Shown: positions 51,525 through 60,792, counted from the first letter of the stretch. The stretch: 64,000 nt of DNA from Arthrobacter koreensis (GCF_009193255.1 NZ_WACG01000001.1:620001-684000), one strand, 5' to 3'. Notes: generated from the letters alone by a model not told the origin. Numbers and translations are program-made.

Positions 51525-54500
51525 CAGTAGCTCACCTCCTGCGAGCGCCGGCGGACCACGGAGACGATGTCCCGCTGGTTGCCCGTGGGGCCCAGGTAGT
51601 TGAAGGCCCATGACAGCTGGGCGTACCCGCCGATCATGTGGCTGGGTTTGACCAGGATCCGGGTGACCGAGTTGTGGATGCCGCCGCGGCGTCCGGTGGC
51701 CTCGGACTTTGGGGTATCGATGATCCGTTCCTGGGCATGGTGCACGTAGACCACCCCGGCGGGCATGCGGCTCGAGACGATGGCCCGGCCAACCAGCACG
51801 CCGTTGGTGTTCACGCACTCCACCCAGTCGTTATCCGCCACCTGGATCAGCTCCGCGTCCTGCGGGCTCATCCACACCGCCGTACCGCCCCGGGAGAGCG
51901 AAAGCATAAAGAGGTTGTCCTGGTACTCGGAGTGGATCGACCACTTGTTGTGCGGGGTCAGGTACCGCACCGCGACGGACAGTTCCCCCCGGGTGCCCAG
52001 CTTGGGTTCACCGAACAGCCGGTGCATGTCCAGCGGCGGACGGAACACCGGCAGGGCCTCCCCCATGTCCCGAATCCAGTCGTGGTCCAGGAAGAAGTGC
52101 ATCCGCCCGGTGAGCGTGTGGAAGGGTTTGAGCCGTTCAATGTTGATGGTGAACGGCGCGTAGCGCCGGCCGCCGGACTCGGACCCGGACCATTCCGGGG
52201 AGGTGATTACCGGCGTCGGGCGGTCCTGGGTGTCGCGGAAGGTGATGATTCTGTCTTCCGCGCCGGCCGCCAGGTCTGCCAGCGGAGTTCCGGTGCGCTG
52301 TTCAAGGGTTTCGAAGCCCTGGACGGCCAGTTCGCCGTTGGTGGTGCCGGAGAAGAGCAGGATGGCCTCCGCCATCCGGGCGTCCGTATCCACTGCCGGC
52401 CTGCCGCGGGCGGCACCGGAGTCGAAGACGCCGTGTTTTTGCGCCAGCTGCCGCACCTGTTTATCCACCCTGTAGGTGACGTGCTTGGTGGTGAAGCCCA
52501 GCGTTTCCGCCAGCGGACCCAGTGCCGTGAACTTGTCCCCAATGGCCGGGTAGTCCCGCTCGACAACGGCGAGCGTGGGCATGTTTTTCCCGGGAACCGC
52601 GGGAACGTCCGTGTTCTTCCAGTCCGGGGCGTGACCGCCGGGCTGGGCGATCTCCCCGGGGGTGTCATGCGTAAGCGCGGTGGCCACGAGGTCCCTGCGG
52701 ACACCCAGATGCACGGCAGCCTGCCGGGAGAACTCCACGGAAAGCAGCCGGAACAGCTCGAAGTCCGACTTCGATTCCCACGGCGGCGCGATCGCCGGGG
52801 TGAAGGCATGCACGTACGGATGCATGTCTGTGGAGGAGAGGTCGTATTTCTCATACCAGGTGGCGGCCGGGAACACGACGTCGGAAAGCAGGGTGGAGCT
52901 GGTCATCCGGAAGTCCGCCGAGACCAGCAGGTCGAGCTTGCCCTGCGGTGCTTCCTCGCGCCACACCACATCCCTGGGCCGGGCATCGCCGTGGTCCGTT
53001 CCCAGCACATTGTTCAGGGTGCCCAGCAGGTGCTTCTGGAAATACTCCTCGCCCTTGGCCGAGGAGCCCAGCAGGTTGGACCGCCAGAGGATGAGGGTCC
53101 GCGGCCAGTTCTCCGGTGCGTCGATGTCCTCCACGGCAAAGCGCAGCCGGCCTTCCTTCAGGCGGTCTGCCACCCAGCGTGCCGGCGTTTCGGCTTCGCC
53201 GCGTTCGACGCCGGCCGCGGCCTCATCCGCCACGTCCAGGGAATTCTTCGCATCGAACTGCGGGAAGAACGGCATCCAGCCCATCCGGGTGGACTTGGCA
53301 ATCACGTCTGCCGAGTGCATGCCGCGCAGATGGCCCTCGGCCAGCGGGGACTGCACCCCGTCCGTTGAGTAGCCGTCAGACCGGAACTGGTCCGTGTGCA
53401 TGTACCAGAACGCGGTGCCGATCATAAAGCGCGGCGGACGGTTCCAATCGCCGGCCGAGGCCATGGCCGCCCAGCCCGTGATGGGGCGGCACTTCTCCTG
53501 CCCCACATAGTGTGCCCAGCCGCCGCCGTTGCGTCCCTCGCATCCGGTGAGCATCAGCATGGCCAGGATCGCCCGGTAGGTAACGTCCCCGTGGTACCAC
53601 TGGCAGATTCCGGCGCCCAGGATGATCATGGACCGGCCCTTGGATTTCTCGGCGTTCGCGGCGAAGTCCCGGGCGGTGCGGATCACCGCGGAGGGTTTAA
53701 CGGACGTCAGCTCCTCCTGCCAGGCCGGAGTGCAGGCGGTGGCGGCGTCGTCGTATCCCGCCGCCCAGTCCCCCGGCAGCCCGTCCCGGCCCACACCGTA
53801 TTGCGCCAGCATCAGGTCGAAGACCGTGGTGACCTTCCGGCCGGCCACGTCCGCGACCGGCACGCCGCGGTGCGCCACGGACCCGGTGCCGGAAGGATCC
53901 GAGAACACGGGCAGGTCCACGCCAGAGGTCTCACCGGACCATCCGGCGGTGTCCGCCAGCGAGAGAGATGGCACCACACCCTGCAGGTCAAGGTTCCACT
54001 TGCCGGCGTCGTCGTCGTTGTACCGGAACCCCAGGGAACCGTTGGGCACCACGGGATCCCCGCTGAACCGGTCCACCAGGACGGTCTTGAACGCGGCGTC
54101 CGCCGCCTGCGCACTCTCCCCGCCGAGGTCCCGTGCCGTGAGGAACTTGCCCGGCACTGTGGTGCCGCCCGGTCCGTCCACCAGGGTGACGAGGAACGGC
54201 AGGTCGGTGTACTGCAGGACGTAGTCCTCGAAGAACGGCACACGCCGGTCCACGAAGTTCTCCTTGAGGATCACGTGCCCCATGGCCATCGCCATCGCCG
54301 CATCGGAACCCGCCTGGACCGGCAGCCATTCGTCGGCGAACTTGGTGTTGTCCGCATAGTCGGGACTGACGGACACCACTTTGGTGCCGCGGTAGCGCCC
54401 TTCCACCATCCAGTGCGCGTCCGGGGTGCGGGTCACGGGAATGTTGGAGCCCCACATCATCAGGTAGGTCGCGTCCCACCAGTCTCCTGATTCGGGGACG

Positions 54501-55249
54501 TCCGTCTGGTCGCCGAACACCTGCGGGGACGCCACCGGGAGGTCCGCGTACCAGTCGTAGAAGCTGTTCATCACCCCGCCGATCAGGTTGATGAACCGGG
54601 CACCGGCAGCGTGGGAAACCATGGACATGGCCGGGATCGGGGAAAACCCGGTACAGCGGTCCGGCCCGAAGTTCCTGATGGTGGAAACATGCGCCGCCGC
54701 CGTCATCTCCAGGGCTTCCTGCCAGCTGGAACGCACCAGCCCGCCCTTGCCGCGGGCCTGCTGCCAGGTGCGTCGCTTCTCGGGGTCAGCCACCAGTGCC
54801 TCCCACGCCAGCACCGGGTCTCCGCCGGAGGATTGCTTGGCCTCGCGGTACATTTCCAGCAGGACCCCGCGGATATAGGGGTACCGCACCCGGGTGGGCG
54901 AATAGGTGTACCAGGAGAACGCGGCGCCTCGCGGGCAGCCGCGGGGTTCGTACTCGGGCCGGTCCGGGCCCACCGTTGGATAGTCGGTTTCCTGTGCTTC
55001 CCAGGTGATGATCCCGTCCTTGACGTAGACCTTCCAGGAACATGACCCGGTGCAGTTCACCCCGTGCGTGGAACGGACCACCTTGTCATGGCTCCACCGG
55101 TTCCGGTAGAACGCGTCGCCCTTCCGTCCGCCTTCGCGGAAGACCGCGCGGCCGTCGGCCGTCTCATCCCATCGGGTGAAGAACCTGCCGAGTTTCAGGA
55201 GTGCGTCTGATGCGGGGCCGTCTGTCCCCGTTACGGAGCTGCTAGCCAT
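51524..55249 (-). CDS. narG: Respiratory nitrate reductase alpha subunit
   Basis: Catalytic molybdo-bis-MGD subunit, 1241 residues, facing the cytoplasm. The FS0 cluster ligands lie in STHGVNCTGSCSWKVYV and RGCPRGAAF (one histidine and three cysteines). The molybdenum-ligand aspartate is in SFYDWYADLPVASPQ. No Tat signal is obvious beyond the usual NarG N-terminus. First gene of narGHJI-narK, divergent from menB across 125 bp. The molybdenum cofactor genes are not in this window. I found no FNR-type box in the intergenic region. Confidence 0.97.
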   Translation of the reverse strand: MASSSVTGTDGPASDALLKLGRFFTRWDETADGRAVFREGGRKGDAFYRNRWSHDKVVRSTHGVNCTGSCSWKVYVKDGIITWEAQETDYPTVGPDRPEYEPRGCPRGAAFSWYTYSPTRVRYPYIRGVLLEMYREAKQSSGGDPVLAWEALVADPEKRRTWQQARGKGGLVRSSWQEALEMTAAAHVSTIRNFGPDRCTGFSPIPAMSMVSHAAGARFINLIGGVMNSFYDWYADLPVASPQVFGDQTDVPESGDWWDATYLMMWGSNIPVTRTPDAHWMVEGRYRGTKVVSVSPDYADNTKFADEWLPVQAGSDAAMAMAMGHVILKENFVDRRVPFFEDYVLQYTDLPFLVTLVDGPGGTTVPGKFLTARDLGGESAQAADAAFKTVLVDRFSGDPVVPNGSLGFRYNDDDAGKWNLDLQGVVPSLSLADTAGWSGETSGVDLPVFSDPSGTGSVAHRGVPVADVAGRKVTTVFDLMLAQYGVGRDGLPGDWAAGYDDAATACTPAWQEELTSVKPSAVIRTARDFAANAEKSKGRSMIILGAGICQWYHGDVTYRAILAMLMLTGCEGRNGGGWAHYVGQEKCRPITGWAAMASAGDWNRPPRFMIGTAFWYMHTDQFRSDGYSTDGVQSPLAEGHLRGMHSADVIAKSTRMGWMPFFPQFDAKNSLDVADEAAAGVERGEAETPARWVADRLKEGRLRFAVEDIDAPENWPRTLILWRSNLLGSSAKGEEYFQKHLLGTLNNVLGTDHGDARPRDVVWREEAPQGKLDLLVSADFRMTSSTLLSDVVFPAATWYEKYDLSSTDMHPYVHAFTPAIAPPWESKSDFELFRLLSVEFSRQAAVHLGVRRDLVATALTHDTPGEIAQPGGHAPDWKNTDVPAVPGKNMPTLAVVERDYPAIGDKFTALGPLAETLGFTTKHVTYRVDKQVRQLAQKHGVFDSGAARGRPAVDTDARMAEAILLFSGTTNGELAVQGFETLEQRTGTPLADLAAGAEDRIITFRDTQDRPTPVITSPEWSGSESGGRRYAPFTINIERLKPFHTLTGRMHFFLDHDWIRDMGEALPVFRPPLDMHRLFGEPKLGTRGELSVAVRYLTPHNKWSIHSEYQDNLFMLSLSRGGTAVWMSPQDAELIQVADNDWVECVNTNGVLVGRAIVSSRMPAGVVYVHHAQERIIDTPKSEATGRRGGIHNSVTRILVKPSHMIGGYAQLSWAFNYLGPTGNQRDIVSVVRRRSQEVSY

Positions 55250-55362
55250 TTCTTCAAGCTACGCGCCGCTCCGCGGGGCCAACAGCGTGGGGGTTGATTC
55301 CTGTCCGGCAGCAGCGAAGATGCCGCCGTGGCTGTCCCGCAGGCCGCGTTTTGCGGCCGCGA

Positions 55363-55374
55363 TAAACTCGATGC
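55363..55374 (+). promoter_or_regulatory. Leaderless-type -10 for menB
   Basis: TAAACT (55363-55368), six bases CGATGC, then GTG. No ribosome-binding site. Confidence 0.6.
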
Positions 55375-56328
55375 GTGAGCACACAACTTCCCGAGCAGGT
55401 CTCTGACATCTTCGATCCCAGGCAGTGGAGGGTGGTTGGCGGCTTCGACGACTTCACCGACATGACCTACCACCGGCAGGTGGAGCGCGACGCCGACGGC
55501 GCCGTTGTGCGAGACCTGCCCACGGTGCGGATCGCCTTCAACCGGCCCGAGGTGCGCAACGCGTTCCGTCCGGGCACCGTGGACGAGCTGTACCGGGCCA
55601 TGGACCACGCGCGGATGACGCCGGACGTGGCAACCGTCCTGCTCACCGGCAACGGCCCCTCCCCCAAGGACGGCGGGCACTCCTTCTGCTCCGGCGGCGA
55701 CCAGCGGATCCGCGGCCGGGACGGGTACCGGTACGCCGATGGAGAGACCCAGGAAACCATTGATCCGGCACGCGCCGGCAGGCTGCACATCCTGGAAGTG
55801 CAGCGCCTGATGCGCACCATGCCCAAGGTGGTTATCGCCGTCGTCAACGGCTGGGCAGCCGGCGGCGGGCACAGCCTGCACGTTGTCTCGGACCTGACCA
55901 TCGCTTCCCGCCAGCACGGTAAGTTCAAGCAGACCGACGCCACCGTTGGCAGCTTCGACGCCGGCTACGGCTCGGCCCTGCTGGCCCGGCAAATCGGCCA
56001 GAAGCGCGCACGGGAAATCTTCTTCCTGGCCCGCGAATACTCCGCCGAGGACATGGTGGCCATGGGCGCCGTCAACGAAGCGGTGGACCACGAAAACCTG
56101 GAGAAGGTGGCCCTGGAATATGCTGCGGACATTGCCCGGCAGTCTCCGCAGGCCATCCGCATGCTCAAGTTCGCCTTTAACCTGGCTGACGACGGCCTGG
56201 CCGGCCAGCAGGTCTTCGCCGGCGAAGCCACCCGGCTGGCGTACATGACGGATGAGGCGGTGGAGGGAAAGGAAGCGTTCCTGGCGAAACGGGACCCGGA
56301 CTGGTCCAACTTCCCCTACTACTTCTAG
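55375..56328 (+). CDS. menB: 1,4-Dihydroxy-2-naphthoyl-CoA synthase
   Basis: Crotonase-fold enzyme closing the naphthoquinone ring. The 317-residue protein shows FCSGGDQRIRGRDGYRY, the oxyanion segment NGWAAGGGHSLHVVSDLT, and QTDATVGSFDAGYGSALLAR, which marks MenB. It is a full-length actinomycete form. Followed by menE after six bases. Confidence 0.96.
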   Translation: MSTQLPEQVSDIFDPRQWRVVGGFDDFTDMTYHRQVERDADGAVVRDLPTVRIAFNRPEVRNAFRPGTVDELYRAMDHARMTPDVATVLLTGNGPSPKDGGHSFCSGGDQRIRGRDGYRYADGETQETIDPARAGRLHILEVQRLMRTMPKVVIAVVNGWAAGGGHSLHVVSDLTIASRQHGKFKQTDATVGSFDAGYGSALLARQIGQKRAREIFFLAREYSAEDMVAMGAVNEAVDHENLEKVALEYAADIARQSPQAIRMLKFAFNLADDGLAGQQVFAGEATRLAYMTDEAVEGKEAFLAKRDPDWSNFPYYF

Positions 56329-56334
56329 GACGCC

Positions 56335-57471
56335 ATGGAACTGCTTCCAGTCCACACGCCGTCCGGCTTCAACGCCGGGGACCTGCTGCCGCCGCTCGCC
56401 GCTGCGCTGGCCGGGGAAGGCCCCGCCGTCGCGCCGCATGCCGATCCGGCGCAGACCTTCACCGGGGAACTGCCCAATGACGACGTCGCGCTGGTGATCA
56501 GCACCTCAGGATCCACCGGCACACCCAAGCAGACCATGCTCAGCACCGATGCCTTGGCGGCTTCTTCGATGGCCACCGCGATGCACCTGGGCCAGGACGG
56601 CCAGTGGCTGCTGGCGCTGCCGGTGCACTACATTGCCGGCGTGCAGGTGCTGGTGCGGTCGCTCTACGCCGGAACTGAACCGGTGCTGATGGACACGGGT
56701 GCCCCGTTCAGCCCCGAGGCCTTCACGGCCGCCGCGCAGGCCATGACGGACCGGACCCGGCTCACTTCCCTGGTGCCCACCCAGCTGCACCGGCTGCTCA
56801 CGGATCCCGCTCCGGACACGCTGGCGGTGCTGCGCCGCTTCGACACGATCCTGCTCGGCGGTGCCGCCGCCAGCCCGTCGCTGCTGGCGCAGGCCCAGGA
56901 CTCCGGACTTCACGTGGTGCGCACCTACGGCATGAGCGAGACCGCCGGCGGCTGCGTGTACGACGGCGTTCCGCTGCCCGGCGTGGAGGTCCAGGAAGAC
57001 CAGGGCCGGCTTTGGATCGCCGGGGACATGCTCGCGGAAGGTTATCTTGGTGCGCCTGAACTGAGCGCCGAGCGGTTCGCCTTCCATTCCGGCAAGCGCT
57101 GGTTCCGCACAGATGACACCGGTTCCGTGTCCGGGGACGGCGTCGTCTCGGTGTCCGGCCGGCTCGACGACGTGATCGTCACCGGCGGGGTGAAGGTCTC
57201 CGGCGCTGCAGTTGCCGCAGCCGCCGAACAGCTTCCCGAGGTGCACCAGGCGGTGGCCATGGGGCTCGATGACCCGGAGTGGGGCGCGGTGGTGGGAATC
57301 GTCGTCGTCGGGTCCGTGGACACCGGCAGGCTGCGCAGCGCCGTCCGCTCCGCACTCGGCGCGCCCGCTGTTCCGAAGGTAGTGGTGGAGCTGGAACGGC
57401 TTCCCCTGCTGCCCGGCGGTAAGACCGACCGTCTGGCTGTGCGCCAGCTGCTCGCCGCCGCCCGCGGTTAG
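56335..57471 (+). CDS. menE: o-Succinylbenzoate-CoA ligase
   Basis: AMP-forming ligase activating o-succinylbenzoate. The compact 378-residue protein (short, as usual for actinomycete MenE) has the P-loop STSGSTGTPKQTMLS, RTYGMSETAGGCVYDG, FRTDDTGSVSGDGVVSVSGR and the catalytic lysine in PLLPGGKTDRLAV. It lies between menB and menA, six bases after menB. Confidence 0.94.
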   Translation: MELLPVHTPSGFNAGDLLPPLAAALAGEGPAVAPHADPAQTFTGELPNDDVALVISTSGSTGTPKQTMLSTDALAASSMATAMHLGQDGQWLLALPVHYIAGVQVLVRSLYAGTEPVLMDTGAPFSPEAFTAAAQAMTDRTRLTSLVPTQLHRLLTDPAPDTLAVLRRFDTILLGGAAASPSLLAQAQDSGLHVVRTYGMSETAGGCVYDGVPLPGVEVQEDQGRLWIAGDMLAEGYLGAPELSAERFAFHSGKRWFRTDDTGSVSGDGVVSVSGRLDDVIVTGGVKVSGAAVAAAAEQLPEVHQAVAMGLDDPEWGAVVGIVVVGSVDTGRLRSAVRSALGAPAVPKVVVELERLPLLPGGKTDRLAVRQLLAAARG

Positions 57472-57475
57472 GCCA

Positions 57476-57486
57476 CCCCCCCCCCC
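57476..57486. repeat. Poly-C tract of 11 bases
   Basis: Eleven consecutive C residues just after the menE stop, followed by more C/T-rich sequence leading into palindromic element copy 5. Homopolymer length may vary. Confidence 0.9.
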
Positions 57487-57505
57487 GCTCCCCCCTCTCC
57501 CCCAT

Positions 57506-57561
57506 CGAGATGGCAGAAAGTGCACGTCTCAGCGCTGAGACGTGCACTTTCTGCTATCTCG
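57506..57561. repeat. Dispersed palindromic element, copy 5
   Basis: 56-bp palindrome centred on AGCGCT with one arm mismatch. It reads GCAGAAAGTGCACG where the others read GCAGAAACTGCACG, and the opposite arm changes to match (GCACTTTC). It starts 34 bases after the menE stop and upstream of menA. Confidence 0.94.
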
Positions 57562-57618
57562 GCGCGCGGCGGACGGCGTTTTCGCGGTCCCGGCGGCGGT
57601 GCGGGAGAATGAAGCTGT

Positions 57619-57641
57619 CCGGAGGGAACATCTCCCTCCGG
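57619..57641 (+). promoter_or_regulatory. Leader hairpin upstream of menA
   Basis: CCGGAGGGA (57619-57627) pairs with TCCCTCCGG (57633-57641) around ACATC, about 42 bases before the menA start. No T-run. GAGAAT at 57605-57610 could be a -10 for menA, placing the hairpin in the leader. Confidence 0.4.
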
Positions 57642-57683
57642 CGCGCATCAGCCCAAGAACGCCAAACGAAGAAGGAATGAACT

Positions 57684-58568
57684 GTGGCCACAGCGGCGCA
57701 ATGGTTGGAGGGGGCACGCCCCAGGACACTTCCGATGGCGGTTGCTCCGGTGATAATCGGCTCCGCTGCGGCGTTCGATCTGGGCGGCTTCCGCTGGCTC
57801 AATGCCGTGCTCGCGGCCGCCGTGGCAGTCCTGCTTCAGGTGGGCGTCAACTACGCCAACGACTATTCCGACGGCGTCCGCGGCACCGACGACAACCGGG
57901 TTGGTCCGCTGCGGCTCACCGGTTCCGGTGCCGCACCGGCGAAATCGGTGAAGTACGCCGCGTTTACGGCCTTCGGCCTGGCGATGGCTGCAGGACTGGC
58001 TCTGGTGGTCCTTTCCCAGGCCTGGTTCCTGCTGCTCGTCGGCGTGGGCTGCATTGCCGCTGCCTGGGGCTACACCGGAGGCCGGAACCCCTACGGGTAC
58101 CTCGGCCTGGGTGATGTTTTCGTCTTTGTCTTCTTTGGTCTCGTGGCCACCCTGGGCACCACTTACACGCAGGCCGGCACGGTGAATGCCGCGGCCTGGA
58201 TCGGCGCGGTCTCCACGGGACTGATTGCCACCGCACTGCTGATGGCCAACAATGTGCGGGATATCCCCACTGATCGGGAGTCCGGCAAGCGGACCCTCGC
58301 CGTGCGCCTGGGCGACGACGCCGCACGCATCAGCTACGTCATGATGCTGGCGCTGGCCCTGCTCCTGCCGCTGCTCCTGGTGGGCGACTACCCCTGGGTA
58401 CTGCTCGTCCTGCTGCTGCTGCCGGCGTGCCTGATGCCGAGCTGGCTGATGCTCAAGGGAAAGAAGCGCCGCAGCCTGATTCCGGTGCTCAAGCAGACCG
58501 GCCTGATCAACCTTGGCTTCAGCGTCATCTACGGCCTGGCCCTGGTGCTGACCCGGCTGCTGGCCTAG
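57684..58568 (+). CDS. menA: 1,4-Dihydroxy-2-naphthoate polyprenyltransferase
   Basis: Membrane prenyltransferase that attaches the polyprenyl tail. The 294-residue protein has about eight to nine helices and both aspartate-rich loops: NYANDYSDGVRGTDD and NNVRDIPTDRESGKRTLAVR. GTG at 57684 with GAAGGA eight bases upstream. Its product is the substrate of MenG at the other end of the window. Confidence 0.95.
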   Translation: MATAAQWLEGARPRTLPMAVAPVIIGSAAAFDLGGFRWLNAVLAAAVAVLLQVGVNYANDYSDGVRGTDDNRVGPLRLTGSGAAPAKSVKYAAFTAFGLAMAAGLALVVLSQAWFLLLVGVGCIAAAWGYTGGRNPYGYLGLGDVFVFVFFGLVATLGTTYTQAGTVNAAAWIGAVSTGLIATALLMANNVRDIPTDRESGKRTLAVRLGDDAARISYVMMLALALLLPLLLVGDYPWVLLVLLLLPACLMPSWLMLKGKKRRSLIPVLKQTGLINLGFSVIYGLALVLTRLLA

Positions 58569-58593
58569 CCTTCGGGGCATTTTAGCCCCGAGG
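58569..58593. terminator. Terminator hairpin between menA and the DUF1648 gene
   Basis: CCTTCGGGGC and GCCCCGAGG form a stem with one bulged base around ATTTTA. The loop contains the TAA stop of the convergent gene (58584-58582). No T-tract follows. Confidence 0.6.
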
Positions 58594-59643
58594 CGTACCC
58601 GGTTCATCCCCCAGGCCAGCGCGGTAGGCATTTACCAGGGCACAGGCGCGTCCTGCGGTCTCAGCGTCCGGCATTGAGATGACGTACTTCTGGTTGAAGC
58701 CTGCGGTCAGGATCAGCGCCGGACCGCTGTGAAGGATGAAGCCAGTGCCCGCAGCGCTGATCCGGTACCCCCAACCGCCGAAGTCCAGGGCCTGGATATC
58801 CTGCACCGACGCAGCGGCGATCTCCCGGTGTGCCAGCGGCATTAGTTTCCAGAACCCGCCCGCCAATACCCGCACACCGGCGTCGTCAATGATTGCCTTG
58901 CCCGAGGAGAAGATCCACAGCAGCGCGGCCGTGGGAAGCCCCAGCAGGGCCAGGGCAGGATGGATGAAGACGAGGCTCAGCGCGACTGCGGCGCCGGTGC
59001 CAAGGCTGAGCGGCCACTTGCCCGGCCCCATGGAGATCCTGACCGTCATGCTTTCCCGGTTGGCGGCGGTCCGGCGTGCATCTGCCGCCACCATTGAGTC
59101 CTGGTTGGCTGCGGCTGCATCGGCGGACAATGTATCCGCGCTGGGCGTCCGGTCAGCTTCTGCGGGGCGATAGAGCCAGCCGCAGACGATACCCGCGGCA
59201 CAGCCGACGACGGCGGACATCCAGATCACCGGTCCGTCGACCTCCGCCTGCGAAGCGTCAGCGAGCCCGATCTGACCGGCGACGACGGCGACGGCCAGTC
59301 CCGTCATCAGCACACCGAAGGCGATACCGAATCCAACCCCGATGCGGGCTAGGACTGCCGAATAGCCACGGGTCAGGACGGACAGACCTGCAATGACGGC
59401 ACCGCTTCCGCCGCCGGCGAAGACAGCAATGGCTGCCATGGTCCACAGGGACGAGTACCCGTCTACGCCGTCAGGTCCCCAGTGGCTGGCGAGGCGGTCG
59501 GGAAGATCGCCGGAAACCGTGGCCATCCACACTGCCGCAGCCAGCCCCAGGGCCAGCGGGCCGATAATCACTGCGATCAGCCAGCGCCGGTTGCGGGAAC
59601 TTTCGGCCTGCTCTGACCGGCTTCTGAGTTCTGAATTCGACAT
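58582..59643 (-). CDS. DUF1648/SdpI-like membrane protein
   Basis: A 353-residue membrane protein. After a charged N-terminus there are four helices; DRLASHWGPDGVDGYSS matches the DUF1648 pattern. A hydrophilic region around residues 165-205 is followed by two more helices and a soluble C-terminal domain resembling a PH-like fold (GKAIIDDAGVRVLAGGFWKL, ISAAGTGFILHSGPALILTA). Function unknown. ATG at 59643 has GGGGAG five bases upstream. Confidence 0.75.
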   Translation of the reverse strand: MSNSELRSRSEQAESSRNRRWLIAVIIGPLALGLAAAVWMATVSGDLPDRLASHWGPDGVDGYSSLWTMAAIAVFAGGGSGAVIAGLSVLTRGYSAVLARIGVGFGIAFGVLMTGLAVAVVAGQIGLADASQAEVDGPVIWMSAVVGCAAGIVCGWLYRPAEADRTPSADTLSADAAAANQDSMVAADARRTAANRESMTVRISMGPGKWPLSLGTGAAVALSLVFIHPALALLGLPTAALLWIFSSGKAIIDDAGVRVLAGGFWKLMPLAHREIAAASVQDIQALDFGGWGYRISAAGTGFILHSGPALILTAGFNQKYVISMPDAETAGRACALVNAYRAGLGDEPGTPRG

Positions 59644-59722
59644 GCGCTCCCCCACGGCTACCCGCCGTTCTGCGGGCAGGACTGTCCGTCGACCCTAGCA
59701 GGGACGGCCGGAGGGACCGGTG

Positions 59723-60031
59723 TCAGCTCTCGCGGGGCTTGCGGTCCGCGTCGATGGTGACGTCCGGGTTGGCGTCATGCAGCGAGTCCTCGGCAGCCGA
59801 GTCATCCAGCTCGGCCCGGTTGCGGGACGGAGGCGTCTTCTCGCTGAAACGGCTCTGCAGGCCGACGGCCGCTGCGTCGCGCATGTCCCGGAAGAAGAGG
59901 TACGTCACGCACCAGGCCAGGATGGCAGAGACGATCGCGGAGAGCACCAGCCCCAACTGCAGGTACACACCGGCGATGAAGAAGATTGCCACCAGACCAA
60001 GGCGGAGAGCAGTAAATTTCCAGAAAGCCAC
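59723..60031 (-). CDS. DUF4229-like small membrane protein
   Basis: A 102-residue protein with two helices (LRLGLVAIFFIAGVYLQLGL, VLSAIVSAILAWCVTYLFF) followed by FRDMRDAAAVGLQSRF and an acidic tail, the pattern of DUF4229 proteins of actinomycetes as I recall them. GTG at 60031 lies six bases after TAGAAT, a near-consensus -10, so the mRNA is probably leaderless. Function unknown; such genes commonly sit next to menaquinone and cytochrome assembly genes. Confidence 0.75.
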   Translation of the reverse strand: MAFWKFTALRLGLVAIFFIAGVYLQLGLVLSAIVSAILAWCVTYLFFRDMRDAAAVGLQSRFSEKTPPSRNRAELDDSAAEDSLHDANPDVTIDADRKPRES

Positions 60032-60043
60032 GTGCCCATTCTA
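60032..60043 (-). promoter_or_regulatory. Leaderless-type -10 for the DUF4229-like gene
   Basis: TAGAAT (60043 to 60038), six bases GGGCAC, then GTG. Closest to consensus in the set. Confidence 0.65.
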
Positions 60044-60140
60044 CGGGCACGGGCCCATCCGGTCTCCCAGTTGATTCACAGCCTCGAAAACGAATTAGGT
60101 GCCTTTGGAAACCATTCAGGCCGCCTCCAGCCGGCTCCAC

Positions 60141-60152
60141 TACACTGGGGGC
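60141..60152 (+). promoter_or_regulatory. Leaderless-type -10 for the PLDc_N gene
   Basis: TACACT (60141-60146) and GGGGGC precede the ATG at 60153. Confidence 0.55.
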
Positions 60153-60533
60153 ATGCCCCGCTTCGTACTCCTCGGCGTCATCGTCGTAGCAGCCGTAATT
60201 ATCTACGCCGTCATCGACTGCCTGATGTCCCGGGCCCATGAAGTGCGGAGCATCTCCAAACCTTTCTGGATCGCAGTGATCCTCCTGCTGCCGGTTCTCG
60301 GCGCTATTCTCTGGTTCCTCTTTGGCCGCCCCGGCCACGGACCCGAGCCCAAGCCCCGCGCTCCCCGCCGCCCCACCGCACCGGATGACGATCCTGAGTT
60401 CCTCCGCAACCTGGAAATCCGCCGCCGCCAGCAGGCCAAGGAGGCAGAGCTCAAGCGCCGCGAGCAGGAAATCGCTGACCGTGAGAAGCGCTCCAAGCAG
60501 AACGACGACGAGAAGCCCAGCAGCAACAGCTAG
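60153..60533 (+). CDS. PLDc_N-domain membrane protein
   Basis: A 126-residue protein. Two helices (FVLLGVIVVAAVIIYAVIDC and FWIAVILLLPVLGAILWFLF, ending GRP) make up the phospholipase D nuclease N-terminal-type domain. A long charged coiled-coil-like C-terminus follows (from about residue 85, rich in Arg, Lys, Glu, Gln). No catalytic HKD motif, so it is not a phospholipase. Starts at 60153 rather than the upstream ATG at 60099, because of the -10 placement. Function unknown. Confidence 0.8.
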   Translation: MPRFVLLGVIVVAAVIIYAVIDCLMSRAHEVRSISKPFWIAVILLLPVLGAILWFLFGRPGHGPEPKPRAPRRPTAPDDDPEFLRNLEIRRRQQAKEAELKRREQEIADREKRSKQNDDEKPSSNS

Positions 60534-60552
60534 CCTGGCACCGTAAGCCTCG

Positions 60553-60590
60553 AAGCCCCGTTCCGGAATCCTTTCCGGGACGGGGCTTTT
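60553..60590 (+). terminator. Terminator of the PLDc_N gene
   Basis: AAGCCCCGTTCCGGAA pairs with TTCCGGGACGGGGCTT around TCCTT-like loop bases, ending in TTTT. Strong intrinsic terminator. Confidence 0.9.
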
Positions 60591-60743
60591 CGTGTGCCCC
60601 GGTTACCTGTGTGACCCCCGGTCCATGCGCCCCCACCCGCCGTGCCCATCTCGCCGGGGCCCCCGCTGCAGCGCCGTCGCGGACTACTCCCGTGGTTGGA
60701 GGGAAGCCCCACCAGAGCGGACCGCACTCACCAGACACAGCAA
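60591..60743. other. Unassigned GC-rich spacer between two convergent terminators
   Basis: About 150 bp between the terminators of the PLDc_N gene and ccsB. Open frames here lack start signals and family features. Short complementary pieces exist, but I cannot draw a convincing structured RNA. I see no gene. Confidence 0.6.
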
Positions 60744-60776
60744 GAAACCCCGCCCCGGCAGAAGCCGGAGCGGGGT
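60744..60776 (-). terminator. Terminator of the ccdA-resB-ccsB operon
   Basis: ACCCCGC-c-CCGGC, loop AGAA, GCCGG-a-GCGGGGT. On the minus strand it is followed by TTCTT, giving an intrinsic terminator 16 bases after the ccsB stop. Confidence 0.85.
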
Positions 60777-60792
60777 CCTTGGACGAGAGCTG

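Noticed and set aside
51638-53368. A 576-codon plus-strand frame
   Set aside because: Antisense to narG, which is intact.
55250-55374. FNR/ArnR-type site before narG
   Set aside because: No TTGAT-N4-ATCAA-like dyad is present in the 125-bp gap.
60600-60745. Possible structured RNA, with GGAGGGAAGCC briefly recalling a cobalamin riboswitch
   Set aside because: The B12 box and the required pairing are missing, and it lies between two convergent terminators with no gene to regulate.
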